A DNA stretch of 64,000 nucleotides from Cetobacterium sp. 2A. GTDB taxonomy: Bacteria; Fusobacteriota; Fusobacteriia; Fusobacteriales; Fusobacteriaceae. The notes below the pieces were generated by a model. The model was not told the origin of the DNA, did not search any database, and was given only the letters and a program-made list of their open reading frames with translations. The translations under genes were made by a program, and so were the position numbers. The stretch spans positions 1 through 64,000 of the forward strand of contig NZ_JACFAJ010000011.1 of NCBI RefSeq assembly GCF_014250685.1. Reading direction: 5' to 3'. Shown piece by piece: positions 41,428 through 50,188 of the stretch; position 1 is the stretch's first letter; the number at the start of each line of letters is the position of its first letter.

Positions 41428-41745
41428 ATGGAATTTAAAAATATAGATATTATAAAGGCTGCTAATGTATATTTTGATGGAAAGGTTAACAGTAGAAATA
41501 TATTTTTTATGGATGGAACGAAAAAAACTTTAGGATTTATGCAAGCGGGAGAGTATGAGTTTAATACAGCAATGGCTGAAGTTATGGAAGTTCTTAATGG
41601 AGAAATGAAAATAAAAAGAGAAGATGATTCTGAATTTGTCATCTATAAATCAGGAGAGAGTTTTTCTATAAAAGCTAATTCGTCATTTAAGATTATCGTT
41701 GAAAAATATGCAGATTATTGCTGTTCTTATTGTGAAAGCTTATAA
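41428..41745 (+). CDS. ppnP: Pyrimidine/purine nucleoside phosphorylase PpnP (DUF1255)
   Basis: A 105-residue single-domain cupin with the PpnP landmarks ANVYFDGKVNSRNIFF, KTLGFMQAGEYEF, EVMEVLNGEM and SGESFSIKANSSFKI. The E. coli homologue phosphorolyses a wide range of nucleosides. The start at ATG 41428 uses a GGGGGA site inside the longer reading from 41416. It ends the operon just before a terminator; a link to hydroxyproline is not obvious. Confidence 0.9.
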   Translation: MEFKNIDIIKAANVYFDGKVNSRNIFFMDGTKKTLGFMQAGEYEFNTAMAEVMEVLNGEMKIKREDDSEFVIYKSGESFSIKANSSFKIIVEKYADYCCSYCESL

Positions 41746-41753
41746 CTAAATAA

Positions 41754-41787
41754 AAAAACAGAGAATTTAGTTACATTCTCTGTTTTT
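41754..41787. terminator. Bidirectional terminator after ppnP
   Basis: Thirteen-bp arms AAAAACAGAGAAT and its complement (41754-41766, 41775-41787) between converging ppnP and the outer-membrane gene. Confidence 0.92.
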
Positions 41788-41797
41788 ATTTTTTTAA

Positions 41798-42655
41798 TTA
41801 GAATCTATATCCTAAAGCTAAAGCTATACTTTCTTTAGTTCCAAATCCTATTTCTGTCATTATCTCATAATTAGTATTAATTTCACTTCTAAAGCCTATG
41901 ACTGTATTCCAAGGAGAAGCAGCCTTTTCTTTAATTTCAAATTTTCCATTTCGAATAGGGATAGGCATATTTATAACGTCAGCTATATTTCCTTTTAAAG
42001 TTTGAGATATTTCTTGATACATTCCACCAATCCAAATTGAATTTTTAAAACTGCTAAAATTAAAATTATATCCAAGCTTTGGAGAAATAATTAAAGCATC
42101 AATGTTTCCATCAATAATATTTAAAGATGTTCTAGTATAATTTACATCAGTAGCTATAAATATATTTCCAACTCCTCCAACAATTGTAGTTCCGACACCG
42201 TAAGTTATTCCATCATAATCTAATTTAAAATCAGCATTTGTTATAACAGGTTTGTTTAATGAAATATCAATTTTTGTTTTAGAATATCCCTTTGTTTCTC
42301 CAAGAAGTCCATATATATTTAAAAATGGAAATAACCAAATATCCGTCTTTACAATCTTATTTTGAATAGAAGAAACTGTATCCTTAGCTGTTACTGTAAT
42401 AATTTTTTCTAAAGAAATAGGTTTTAAAAATGGACTGAGAATAATGTCACCTTTTAATTTTAAAGATTCCACTTTAACGTCCTGAGTCATATCTACGTAT
42501 ATAAAATTGATACCTATCGGTTTTGGAAGAACATATCCTCTATTTAAGGCTTCTTCAGCTAAAAAAGGAAAATAACTTTTAGATTCTTTAGCCGATGAAA
42601 AAGTTGTGGAAAAAATTATGAAAAAAAACAATCCCGCTCTAAAATATTTAAACAA
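41798..42655 (-). CDS. Outer-membrane beta-barrel protein
   Basis: A 285-residue protein with a signal peptide (about residues 1-22, FFFIIFSTTFSSA) and alternating amphipathic strands through to a C-terminal SIALALGYRF with terminal Phe, typical of outer-membrane barrels. Gly-rich turns such as GVGTTIVGGVGNIF support this. It may be a porin-like or lipid-related barrel; I do not recognise the family. It is monocistronic. Confidence 0.7.
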   Translation of the reverse strand: MFKYFRAGLFFFIIFSTTFSSAKESKSYFPFLAEEALNRGYVLPKPIGINFIYVDMTQDVKVESLKLKGDIILSPFLKPISLEKIITVTAKDTVSSIQNKIVKTDIWLFPFLNIYGLLGETKGYSKTKIDISLNKPVITNADFKLDYDGITYGVGTTIVGGVGNIFIATDVNYTRTSLNIIDGNIDALIISPKLGYNFNFSSFKNSIWIGGMYQEISQTLKGNIADVINMPIPIRNGKFEIKEKAASPWNTVIGFRSEINTNYEIMTEIGFGTKESIALALGYRF

Positions 42656-42847
42656 AAAAAATCCTCCCTAAAAATCTCAATAAAGTTAAAAAAATATTTT
42701 GGTAAAGTATATAATACCATATTCAAAATAACTTGTATAGTATTCTTAGGTTAAGATAATTTATCTTCTACCGCCACCACCATGGCCATGATTACCTTCG
42801 TTCTATCTGTCATTACCCCAAAAATTTGAACCATTATTAAATATATT

Positions 42848-43054
42848 ATGTTTGAGATTAATTTAAATTTATTTCCACAAAATAAAATTGAAAGAAAGTA
42901 TTTAATAAAGACCGTTTCATACAGTAAAAAATCTATAAAAACTTTAGGTGGATTAATTATCATGCCGGACTATTCACTTAATGAAATAGAAGAAAATTCA
43001 ATAGGAGTTTGTGATGGAGAACTTTTCAATTTTTCTATATATAGAATTTCTTGA
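42848..43054 (+). pseudogene. Fragment of a DJ-1/PfpI-like gene
   Basis: The 68-codon open stretch includes IKTVSYSKKSIKTLGGLII then MPDYSLNEIEENSIG, like the start of DJ-1/PfpI family glutamine-amidotransferase-fold proteins, and then loses similarity. No ribosome site precedes it and the nucleophile-elbow Cys region is missing. DJ-1-type genes often neighbour HxlR regulators, which fits the HxlR gene just downstream. The rest of 42656-43175 has no gene; a short Gly/His-rich reading lies on the minus strand near 42763-42790. Confidence 0.4.
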
Positions 43055-43116
43055 AACTATAGTAGAAAAAGAATCTACAAAGTTTTAGCTTAGTAAACCG
43101 AATGAGTTTAAATCTA

Positions 43117-43175
43117 ATGTATAATTCATCAGATTAAGGATATAATAGACAATTAGGAAAAGTAATAAAAAATAA
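43117..43175 (+). mobile_element. IS256-family transposase remnant, copy 1
   Basis: One frame reads GYNRQLGKVIK (43138-43170), equivalent to the GxNRQ(I/L)RKVTK block near the C-terminal end of IS256 transposases. It shares about 36 bases with the copy at 46201-46237 with three mismatches. Confidence 0.6.
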
Positions 43176-43535
43176 TTATTTATCATTTGAAATATCTATA
43201 TTAAAATTTGTAAAGTTTACAACTTCTGCATAATCTTTACCCCAATTTATAAGTTCTTTTAATATTGGAATTAATTTTTCCCCATGCTCTGTTAAAGTGT
43301 ATTCAACCTTTGGAGGTACAACTGGATATACTTTTCTTTTTATTAAATAATCATTTTCTAGCTCTCTTAATTGTCTCGTTAACATTCTTTCATTAATACT
43401 TGGAATAAACCTTTTAAGCTCACTATGTCTTGCTATTCCATTTAAATTTATATAATACAGTATTATTGGTTTCCATTTTCCTCCCATAATATCTAGAGTC
43501 ATTTCAAAATAACAATTATATTTTTTACCTTTCAT
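43176..43535 (-). CDS. HxlR family transcriptional regulator
   Basis: A 119-residue winged-helix protein with the HxlR pattern: DIMGGKWKPIILYYI near residue 15, ARHSELKRFIPSINERMLTRQLRELE near 34 and VPPKVEYTLTEHGEKLIPIL near 71. HxlR regulators often sense thiol-reactive compounds or aldehydes through a conserved N-terminal Cys (C8 here). It is divergent from the CoA-disulfide-reductase-like gene with a 137-base gap, so it probably controls it. Confidence 0.93.
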   Translation of the reverse strand: MKGKKYNCYFEMTLDIMGGKWKPIILYYINLNGIARHSELKRFIPSINERMLTRQLRELENDYLIKRKVYPVVPPKVEYTLTEHGEKLIPILKELINWGKDYAEVVNFTNFNIDISNDK

Positions 43536-43672
43536 AAATTTCCTCCAATTTTTTTTATAGGGATATTTTATCTGCTTATTGTAAAAAAGTAAATATGGAC
43601 AAAAAAGACTGTACTTTACATTTTAGATGAAAAGAAATATAATCCAAGAAAAAATTAAAAGGAGTAATAATT

Positions 43673-46099
43673 ATGAAAAAAATATTAATTGTTGGTGGAG
43701 TGGCAGGTGGAGCTTCTACTGCTACTAGACTTAGACGTTTAGATGAAACTTCTGAAATAATTATGTTTGAGAAAGGTGAGTATATATCTTTTGCTAACTG
43801 TGGATTACCTTATTACATTGGGGATGTTATACAAAATAGAGATAGCTTGATTCTTCAAACTCCTAAAAAAATTAAAAATCGTTTTAATATTGACGTACGA
43901 AATAACAGTGAAGTTATTTCAGTGGATTCTGTAAATAAAAATATTTCTGTAAAAAAATTAGACGGTGAAATATATACTGAATCTTTTGATTATCTTATAC
44001 TTGCTCCTGGAGCAAAACCAATTCAACCACCTATTGAAGGAATTTCTAATAATAAAATATTTACTTTAAGAAATATCAAAGATATGGATATGATTAAAAA
44101 TTCTTTAAAAGATAGAAATATTAAAAATTCAGTTGTTGTAGGTGGTGGGTATGTTGGAGTTGAAACTGCAGAAAATTTAAAACATTTAGGGATTGAAACT
44201 ACTCTTATTGAAGCTGGGGATAATATTTTATCACCTTTTGATTATGAGATTTCAAACCATTTGGAGTACGAATTAATTAGTAATGGAGTTAATCTTCTTT
44301 TAAAAGAAAAAGTTATTAAATTTGAAAATAATGACAATACTATAAAAATTTATTTGGAATCTGGAAAAATTGTAGAAACTGAACTTGTTATTCTATCTAT
44401 TGGAGTTTCTCCTGACACAAAATTTTTAGAAAACTCTGGAATTTCTCTTGGAGAAAAAGGACACATCATTGTTGATGAATATTTAAAAACTAACGTTGAA
44501 AATATCTATGCTCTTGGAGATGCTGTCTTAGTTAATAATTTGATTACTAATGTTCAATCTTTTATTCCATTAGCTGGTCCTGCTAATAGACAAGGGCGTA
44601 TTGTAGCTAATAATATTTTTGGAAAAAAAGAAAAATATAAAGGAAGTTTAGGCACTGCTATTTTAAAAATTTTTAATCTTACTGCAGCTTCTACTGGAAT
44701 AAATGAAAAATCTTTGAAGAATAGTGATATTCCTTTTAATAAAATATACCTTTATCCTAATAATCATGCCAACTATTATCCAGGAGCTTCACCTCTTTCA
44801 ATAAAAGTGCTTTTTAATAAAGAAAATAAAAAAATTTTAGGAGCTCAGTGTTTTGGAAAAGAAGGAGTGGATAAATTTATTGATGTCATAGCTACAACTC
44901 TTCATTTTAAAGGAACCATAGATGATTTAAAAGAACTTGAATTAGCATATGCTCCACCTTTCTTATCAGCAAAATCTCCTGCTAACATGGTTGGTTTTAT
45001 TGGAGATAATATTTTAAACAGTAGATTAAATCAGATTTTTGTTGAAGATTTAATAAATTTTGATAGCTCTAAACATTTTATTTTGGATGTTAGAGAAAGC
45101 ATTGAATTAATCAGTGGAGTTTTTGAAAATAGTATAAATATTCCTTTAAGTGAGCTTCGAAAAAGAATAGAAGAGATTCCAAAAGATAAAGAGATTTGGA
45201 CATATTGTGCTGTTGGATTAAGAGGATATTTATCTGAAAGATTTTTAAGTCAAAATGGATACAATGTTAAAAATATCGCTGGGGGATATAAAAGTCGTTT
45301 AAAAACTTTAGATAATAAAAAACAGTCTTCTGCAACAAAAGAATTTACTCAAAGCAAAGAAAACTTCAATTTAAATGAATACACTGATTTATGTGGATTA
45401 TCATGTCCTGGTCCTTTGGTAAAAGTTAAAGAAAATATGGATAAAATTGGAGATGGCGAAGTTTTTAAAGTAAAAGCATCTGATCCTGGTTTTTATAATG
45501 ATATTCAAGCTTGGGCTAAATCTACAAATAATGAAATTCTATCTTTAAAAAAAGATGGTGATAACACATTTGTCGATATTTTAAAAAATAAAAAAACTTA
45601 TACTTCAAAAGAAAATAAAATTATTGAGACAAATGATGGATTAACAATAGTTGTTTTTAGTGGAGATTTAGATAAAGCTATTGCAGCTTTTATAATAGCT
45701 AATGGTGCTTTAACTATGGGTAAAAAAGTTACTATGTTTTTTACATTTTGGGGACTATCTATTTTAAAAAGGAAAAATATAGAGAGTAATAAAAGCTTCA
45801 TAGAAAAAATGTTTAGCTTTATGTTACCTAAGAATAGTAAAGAATTACCGATTTCTAAAATGAATATGTTTGGAACAGGTCCTAAAATAATTAGATGGAT
45901 TATGAAAAAAAAGAATATAATGTCTCTAGAAACTCTTATGGCTGAATCTCTTAAAAATGGAGCTAACTTTGTTGCCTGTACTATGTCTATGGATGTTATG
46001 GGTGTTAAAAAAGAAGAGCTTATTGATCAAATCTCTTTCGGTGGTGTTGGACAATATTTAGGAGAAGCAGATAAAGCTAATAAAAATTTATTTATTTAA
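43673..46099 (+). CDS. CoA-disulfide reductase-like fusion: FAD/NAD oxidoreductase, rhodanese, TusA, DsrE domains
   Basis: An 808-residue four-domain flavoprotein. Residues 1-450 are a pyridine nucleotide-disulfide oxidoreductase with FAD loop GGVAGGASTA and redox Cys43 in SFANCGLPYY, as in CoA-disulfide reductase. A rhodanese domain follows (about 460-545, active-site loop TYCAVGLRG), then a TusA/SirA domain (about 565-640, LCGLSCPGPLVKV) and a DsrE-like domain (about 655-808). The combination suggests reduction of CoA- or protein-bound per- or polysulfides and sulfur-relay transfer, as in Npsr/CdrL-type proteins. AAGGAGTAAT provides the ribosome site. The domain calls are firm, the substrate is inference. 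Confidence 0.93.
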   Translation: MKKILIVGGVAGGASTATRLRRLDETSEIIMFEKGEYISFANCGLPYYIGDVIQNRDSLILQTPKKIKNRFNIDVRNNSEVISVDSVNKNISVKKLDGEIYTESFDYLILAPGAKPIQPPIEGISNNKIFTLRNIKDMDMIKNSLKDRNIKNSVVVGGGYVGVETAENLKHLGIETTLIEAGDNILSPFDYEISNHLEYELISNGVNLLLKEKVIKFENNDNTIKIYLESGKIVETELVILSIGVSPDTKFLENSGISLGEKGHIIVDEYLKTNVENIYALGDAVLVNNLITNVQSFIPLAGPANRQGRIVANNIFGKKEKYKGSLGTAILKIFNLTAASTGINEKSLKNSDIPFNKIYLYPNNHANYYPGASPLSIKVLFNKENKKILGAQCFGKEGVDKFIDVIATTLHFKGTIDDLKELELAYAPPFLSAKSPANMVGFIGDNILNSRLNQIFVEDLINFDSSKHFILDVRESIELISGVFENSINIPLSELRKRIEEIPKDKEIWTYCAVGLRGYLSERFLSQNGYNVKNIAGGYKSRLKTLDNKKQSSATKEFTQSKENFNLNEYTDLCGLSCPGPLVKVKENMDKIGDGEVFKVKASDPGFYNDIQAWAKSTNNEILSLKKDGDNTFVDILKNKKTYTSKENKIIETNDGLTIVVFSGDLDKAIAAFIIANGALTMGKKVTMFFTFWGLSILKRKNIESNKSFIEKMFSFMLPKNSKELPISKMNMFGTGPKIIRWIMKKKNIMSLETLMAESLKNGANFVACTMSMDVMGVKKEELIDQISFGGVGQYLGEADKANKNLFI

Positions 46100-46134
46100 A
46101 AATTTTATTTAGTAATTAAATATTTGAGTAAATC

Positions 46135-46181
46135 TTCAAGTTGGGATAGTATCAAATTACCTAACTTGGAGTTTTTTTTTT
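46135..46181 (+). terminator. Terminator after the CoA-disulfide-reductase-like gene
   Basis: TTCAAGTTGGG (46135-46145) pairs, with two G-T wobbles, with CCTAACTTGGA (46160-46170), followed by ten T residues. Confidence 0.85.
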
Positions 46182-46191
46182 ATGAAAAGAA

Positions 46192-46290
46192 ATATGTCTG
46201 AAGGATATAATAGACAATTGAGAAAAGTAACAAAAATAAGTTGGCTTTTCCAATAGATGATAGTTTGTTAAAATTTTATATTTTCTCTCC
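46192..46290 (+). mobile_element. IS256-family transposase remnant, copy 2
   Basis: Reads MSEGYNRQLRKVTKISWLF and then, after a stop-bearing shift, IDDSLLKFYIF, matching the IS256 C-terminal sequence EGxNRQxRKVTKxKGxFPxDDSLLKxLYL. It is an internal fragment with no terminal repeats in sight. Confidence 0.72.
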
Positions 46291-46375
46291 ATTTATTTCA
46301 ATTGACAATGATTAGGAGATGTTATATATTATTCCAGTATGAAATAGTACTCGGTAAAATGTTGGGAGGTTTAGA

Positions 46376-46852
46376 ATGTCGAAAGAATCTATTCGTGAGC
46401 AATTGATAAAACTCAATCGTTTATATAAAAAAGGAAATGATAGATATTATGAAACTGCACTAAAATTGGGGATTTCTAATAGTGCACTAATGATTTTCTA
46501 TGGATTATATTACGCTGGACGCTCATGTACACAAAAAGAGCTCTGTGATACATGGCATTTAAAAAAACAGACTCTTCATTCAGCTCTTAATCAGTTAATT
46601 AAATCTGGAGATGTTTACACAGAATCATTGTCTAAAAATTCTCGGATTAAATCAATTGTATTAACTGAAAAAGGAAGAGATCTTTATGAAAAAAGTACAG
46701 TTTCTTTTCTACAAGCAGAAGAACGTGCTTTTGAACGACTTACTCTAGAAGAACGGAATATGTTGTTAGAGTTAACAACTAAACATACAAGTTATATTCA
46801 AGAGGAATCTGAAGCATTGATGTTAAAAGATGAAATAATAAGGAGAAAATAA
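46376..46852 (+). CDS. MarR family transcriptional regulator
   Basis: A 158-residue winged-helix regulator: helix-turn-helix CTQKELCDTWHLKKQTLHSALNQLIKSG near residues 42-69, wing with SRIKSIVLTEKGRDLYEK near 77-95 and helical dimerisation ends. GGGAGGTTTAGA precedes the ATG. The last base of its stop is the first base of the next gene, so it probably co-regulates itself and the DUF3109 protein. Ligand unknown. Confidence 0.92.
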   Translation: MSKESIREQLIKLNRLYKKGNDRYYETALKLGISNSALMIFYGLYYAGRSCTQKELCDTWHLKKQTLHSALNQLIKSGDVYTESLSKNSRIKSIVLTEKGRDLYEKSTVSFLQAEERAFERLTLEERNMLLELTTKHTSYIQEESEALMLKDEIIRRK

Positions 46853-47661
46853 TGAAGTATTTTATGCATGATGAGATTAAGATATCTCTTAAACTAGAAA
46901 GTAAAATAAAAAAATATTTTGAGAATAACAATACAATAATGACAAAAGTTACAATAAAAAATAAAGAATATAAAGCGGTAGTAGATATTGATAGTTTTCT
47001 TTTACCTACTAATTTTGATTGTTTTAATTGTTTGACTAATTGTTGTGTGCAATTTCCCTATGAATTTAATGAAAAAGCTAGAAAAATTATATTAGAAAAT
47101 TTAAAAGAATATGATCAATTGACAAAAGCAGTTTCGATTTTAAAAGAAGAAGGATTAACTGAAGTTGAAATAGTTGATTCAATACGAAATGATGATATGT
47201 TAATTCCTAAAGATCATGTTGAAAAAACATTTGATAGATGTACTTGTTCTTGTGTTCATGTAGATAGAAATTTATGTGCACTTCATAAAATTTGTATAGA
47301 TAAAGGATTAGAATTAGAAGAGATAATAGATACAAAGCCTTTTTGGTGTTCTATATATCCATTAGAAATTATATCGGATAATGATGAAACATTGTATATA
47401 TTTGTTCCTACAAAGAAAAATGAATATTTAGCTATGAACGATTCAAATTTTCCTTGTATGGATATTAAAATGTCTAGTTCACCATATTTTAGAAGAGAAA
47501 ATCCGATAGGATTTAAAGAAGAGGAATACAAACCATTTATAATTTCATATTATTCAATCTTAAAATATGTATTAGGAGATTATTTTATAAATGATGTAGC
47601 AGAAAAATTAGATTTAACAGAAATAAAAAATAAAGAAATACAATACAATAAAAAGATTTAA
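46852..47661 (+). CDS. DUF3109 family cysteine-rich protein
   Basis: A 269-residue cytoplasmic protein with conserved cysteines in CFNCLTNCC near residue 58, CTCSCVHVDRNLCALHKIC near 126 and FWCSIYPLEI near 164, the DUF3109 (YkgJ-related) pattern thought to bind iron-sulfur or zinc. No activity is established for the family. AAGGAGAAAATA supplies the ribosome site within the end of the MarR gene; the two are coupled. Confidence 0.82.
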   Translation: MKYFMHDEIKISLKLESKIKKYFENNNTIMTKVTIKNKEYKAVVDIDSFLLPTNFDCFNCLTNCCVQFPYEFNEKARKIILENLKEYDQLTKAVSILKEEGLTEVEIVDSIRNDDMLIPKDHVEKTFDRCTCSCVHVDRNLCALHKICIDKGLELEEIIDTKPFWCSIYPLEIISDNDETLYIFVPTKKNEYLAMNDSNFPCMDIKMSSSPYFRRENPIGFKEEEYKPFIISYYSILKYVLGDYFINDVAEKLDLTEIKNKEIQYNKKI

Positions 47662-47687
47662 GAGAGTATAAATAAAGATTATCTTAG

Positions 47688-47712
47688 GGAACATACAAAA
47701 TTTGTATGTTCC
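47688..47712. terminator. Bidirectional terminator between DUF3109 and HNH genes
   Basis: Perfect palindrome with 12-bp arms (GGAACATACAAA, centre 47700, and its complement) between converging genes. Confidence 0.8.
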
Positions 47713-47725
47713 TTGTAAATTTAGA

Positions 47726-48727
47726 TTAATTATTATAAATTATTTTTGCTCCTTTCGAACGATTACATTTCCAACATAATGTTTGTAAATTATCTTCCGA
47801 CGTAATACCTCCTTTAGATAGAGGGATGATATGATCTATTTCTAATAATAAATTAGGTTCGTCGGTAGTTGATAATCCACAAATTTGACAAGAGTAATTA
47901 TCTCTATTTTTGATTTGTTCTCTCAATTTTGAAGTCATTAATGATCTTTGTCCCTCAATACTATTTTTAAATTTAACTACCCCATTTAAGTAGTTAACAA
48001 ATCTATCTAAATTCTCAACGTTTAATTTTATGCTACTATTGGTAGAACTATTTCCACCAGCCGATACATATTGGAAAGTATAGGTTGGAAAGTATAGGTC
48101 GCTTAAATCAATAACTTCAAAGCCCAATTTTTCAATCAATTTATTTTTACTAAAAGAGTATATAAATGGAGGAATAGAATTACTTAGATTATTTATTATT
48201 AAATCTCTTTTTTTTTGTAACAATATCTTTCCCTGTTCAACTGCTGCAAACTCATTTAGTATATTTTCAAAATTGGATAAAGATTCTTCATTAACTTTAA
48301 CATCAAAATATTTGCATAAATACTTAAATGGTTGATTACTAGCATTTTTACAAACAGTTGCTGAACAATGATGTGTATAAGTATTTTTAATATCTTTGGT
48401 CCATTCTTTTCTTTTGAAGTTATATTTACTATTATCTTCTATGTAACTTTCCCCATAGTCATAGGATTTTATATTTATATGAGAACATTTTAATTCTTGA
48501 ATGTGATGATTTAATTCATTACAATTTTCTGTATATTTTTTTATACTATCTTTAATATTTTTAAATTTATCACTATCAAAATATAAAATGATATAGATTT
48601 GATAAATTGTTACTATTGCACTAAAAATTAAAAGTAATAAAAATAGTGGATTTATCGAAGAACCCAGTATATTTATTATGAATATTGTGCTGAAGATTAA
48701 AGTTGTTATTATTATAATTTCTTGCAT
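47726..48727 (-). CDS. Membrane-anchored HNH endonuclease
   Basis: A 333-residue protein. Two hydrophobic segments lie at about residues 3-24 and 28-50, a coiled-coil or helical middle part follows, and the C-terminal HNH domain (about 275-333) shows SCQICG, LLLEIDHIIPLSKGG and TLCWKCNRSKG, giving the zinc CxxC pairs and the His/Asn catalytic site. The coupling of membrane helices to a nuclease is known from several anti-phage effectors, but no partner gene is adjacent. GGAGAAACAAC precedes the ATG. The function as defence is inference. Confidence 0.85.
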   Translation of the reverse strand: MQEIIIITTLIFSTIFIINILGSSINPLFLLLLIFSAIVTIYQIYIILYFDSDKFKNIKDSIKKYTENCNELNHHIQELKCSHINIKSYDYGESYIEDNSKYNFKRKEWTKDIKNTYTHHCSATVCKNASNQPFKYLCKYFDVKVNEESLSNFENILNEFAAVEQGKILLQKKRDLIINNLSNSIPPFIYSFSKNKLIEKLGFEVIDLSDLYFPTYTFQYVSAGGNSSTNSSIKLNVENLDRFVNYLNGVVKFKNSIEGQRSLMTSKLREQIKNRDNYSCQICGLSTTDEPNLLLEIDHIIPLSKGGITSEDNLQTLCWKCNRSKGAKIIYNN

Positions 48728-50146
48728 TTGTTGTTTCTCCTTCTAAAATTTAAAATTATTCTTACTTTTCCAAACCTATATTCAATATAATTGAATATTA
48801 AAATCTAATGCTAGAATTATTTCTTTTTTTTCAAGATTTTCTAATTCAGATATTATTTTCTTTCTATATTCAGTTCTAGTAATATTACAATATATATTTA
48901 CAATCGTCAAATATTGATTTAGAATAAAATTTTGTTTAAAATACTAAATTTTTTTATTGGCAGAATTGTAACGTTTACTCTAATAAAAAAATATCAAGTT
49001 TATAATAAATCAATTACAAAATCATGAGAATTAAAATTTATAATTTAGTTTTTATATAGATTAGTATACTAAAATTATTTAAAGTCAGAGAAAAAACTTG
49101 AGGATTTGAAAGATAAGGAACTGATAACAAAGATTTTTAATAGAAAAGTATATAAAAATTATTTGTCCTTATAGGAAATCAGCTATTGCAAAAATATCGC
49201 TAAGCTACTAAAGAATATGGTACCATTATTAATGTTTTAGAAAGAAAATTCAAATAAAATATCCTTATGATAATTCTTTTAACAAACATTATATATTTGG
49301 TTTATGAAAATAATAAGGGATGGCTGTACCAATGAGAATTATCTTATGAAATATTATATGGTTTTAAATATGAGTGAGCACTTAAGAGAGAAAATACTAA
49401 ATTTCAAAAATTACTTAAAGTTAATTGTTGGAATAATATTTTAATGAAATCGGTCTTTGGTATATAAAAGATAATCAGAATTTAAAGTCTTTAAATTTTG
49501 AACGAAGTAAAAAAGAAATAACAAAATACATAATAATGATAAATACTAATCGTCTTCTCTTATATAAATTGATTCTAGGCCTGTATGAAGAATACAATTT
49601 TTAACAAGTGAAAGTTTACTTGATTTTTCTAATGTAAAATTTATTAATTCAGCGTTATTTTTTAGACTGATATCATAAACTGTAATCTATTCATTGTATA
49701 AATATTTTGCTGCATTTGTATCTGAAAAGGCTTGATTGCTTACTTACAGGGATATAAGTTACATACATATATAGTTTTCTAATGGTCATATAGTTTTTGC
49801 TTCTTCAATGAAATTAAAATGAGTTTTAGATTTTTCTTTTTTATAGTTTTTTTCCTGATCCACAGCTTCTTCCATAAAAGTCTATTTACAATCTTCATTA
49901 TATTTTTTACTCAGTTTATTACAGTTGATTTTGCAGAAATATCATATTTTTATCCAATTTTTACAAATCAATTATATAGTGATTTTTCTTTTCGTATCTA
50001 CATAAAAGGACAATTTATTTTCAATTAAAATGCATTACAATAAAAAGATTTGACAATCAAACTATTTTATAGTATTATAATGGAAAGAAAAACATTCCTC
50101 GTCTTTCTTACATTTGGTTTTGGTTATTTAAATAAAGTAAATCATC
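48728..50146. other. 1.4-kb region without intact genes
   Basis: AT-rich DNA with scattered broken reading frames on both strands, for example a minus-strand stretch at about 49550-49800 (FSDTNAAKYLYNE, then ITVYDISLKNNAELINFTLE) with further minus-strand readings up to 50030, and a plus-strand stretch near 49440-49540. None matches a family that I recognise. It looks like decayed genes or mobile DNA between the HNH gene and the beta-lactamase operon. Confidence 0.5.
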
Positions 50147-50182
50147 AGAAGAAAAAGCCTTTTTGCCAGGGCTTTTTCTTCT
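50147..50182 (-). terminator. Terminator of the ABC transporter-beta-lactamase operon
   Basis: Thirteen-bp perfect arms AGAAGAAAAAGCC (50147-50159) and its complement (50170-50182), located 7 bases after the class D beta-lactamase stop. Confidence 0.9.
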
Positions 50183-50188
50183 TTTATA

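Noticed and set aside
42751-42963. Minus-strand 70-codon ORF with a Gly/His-rich alternative frame near its end
   Set aside because: Overlaps the DJ-1-like remnant, has no ribosome site and no recognisable domain; the NHGHGGGGR reading is too short to support a gene.
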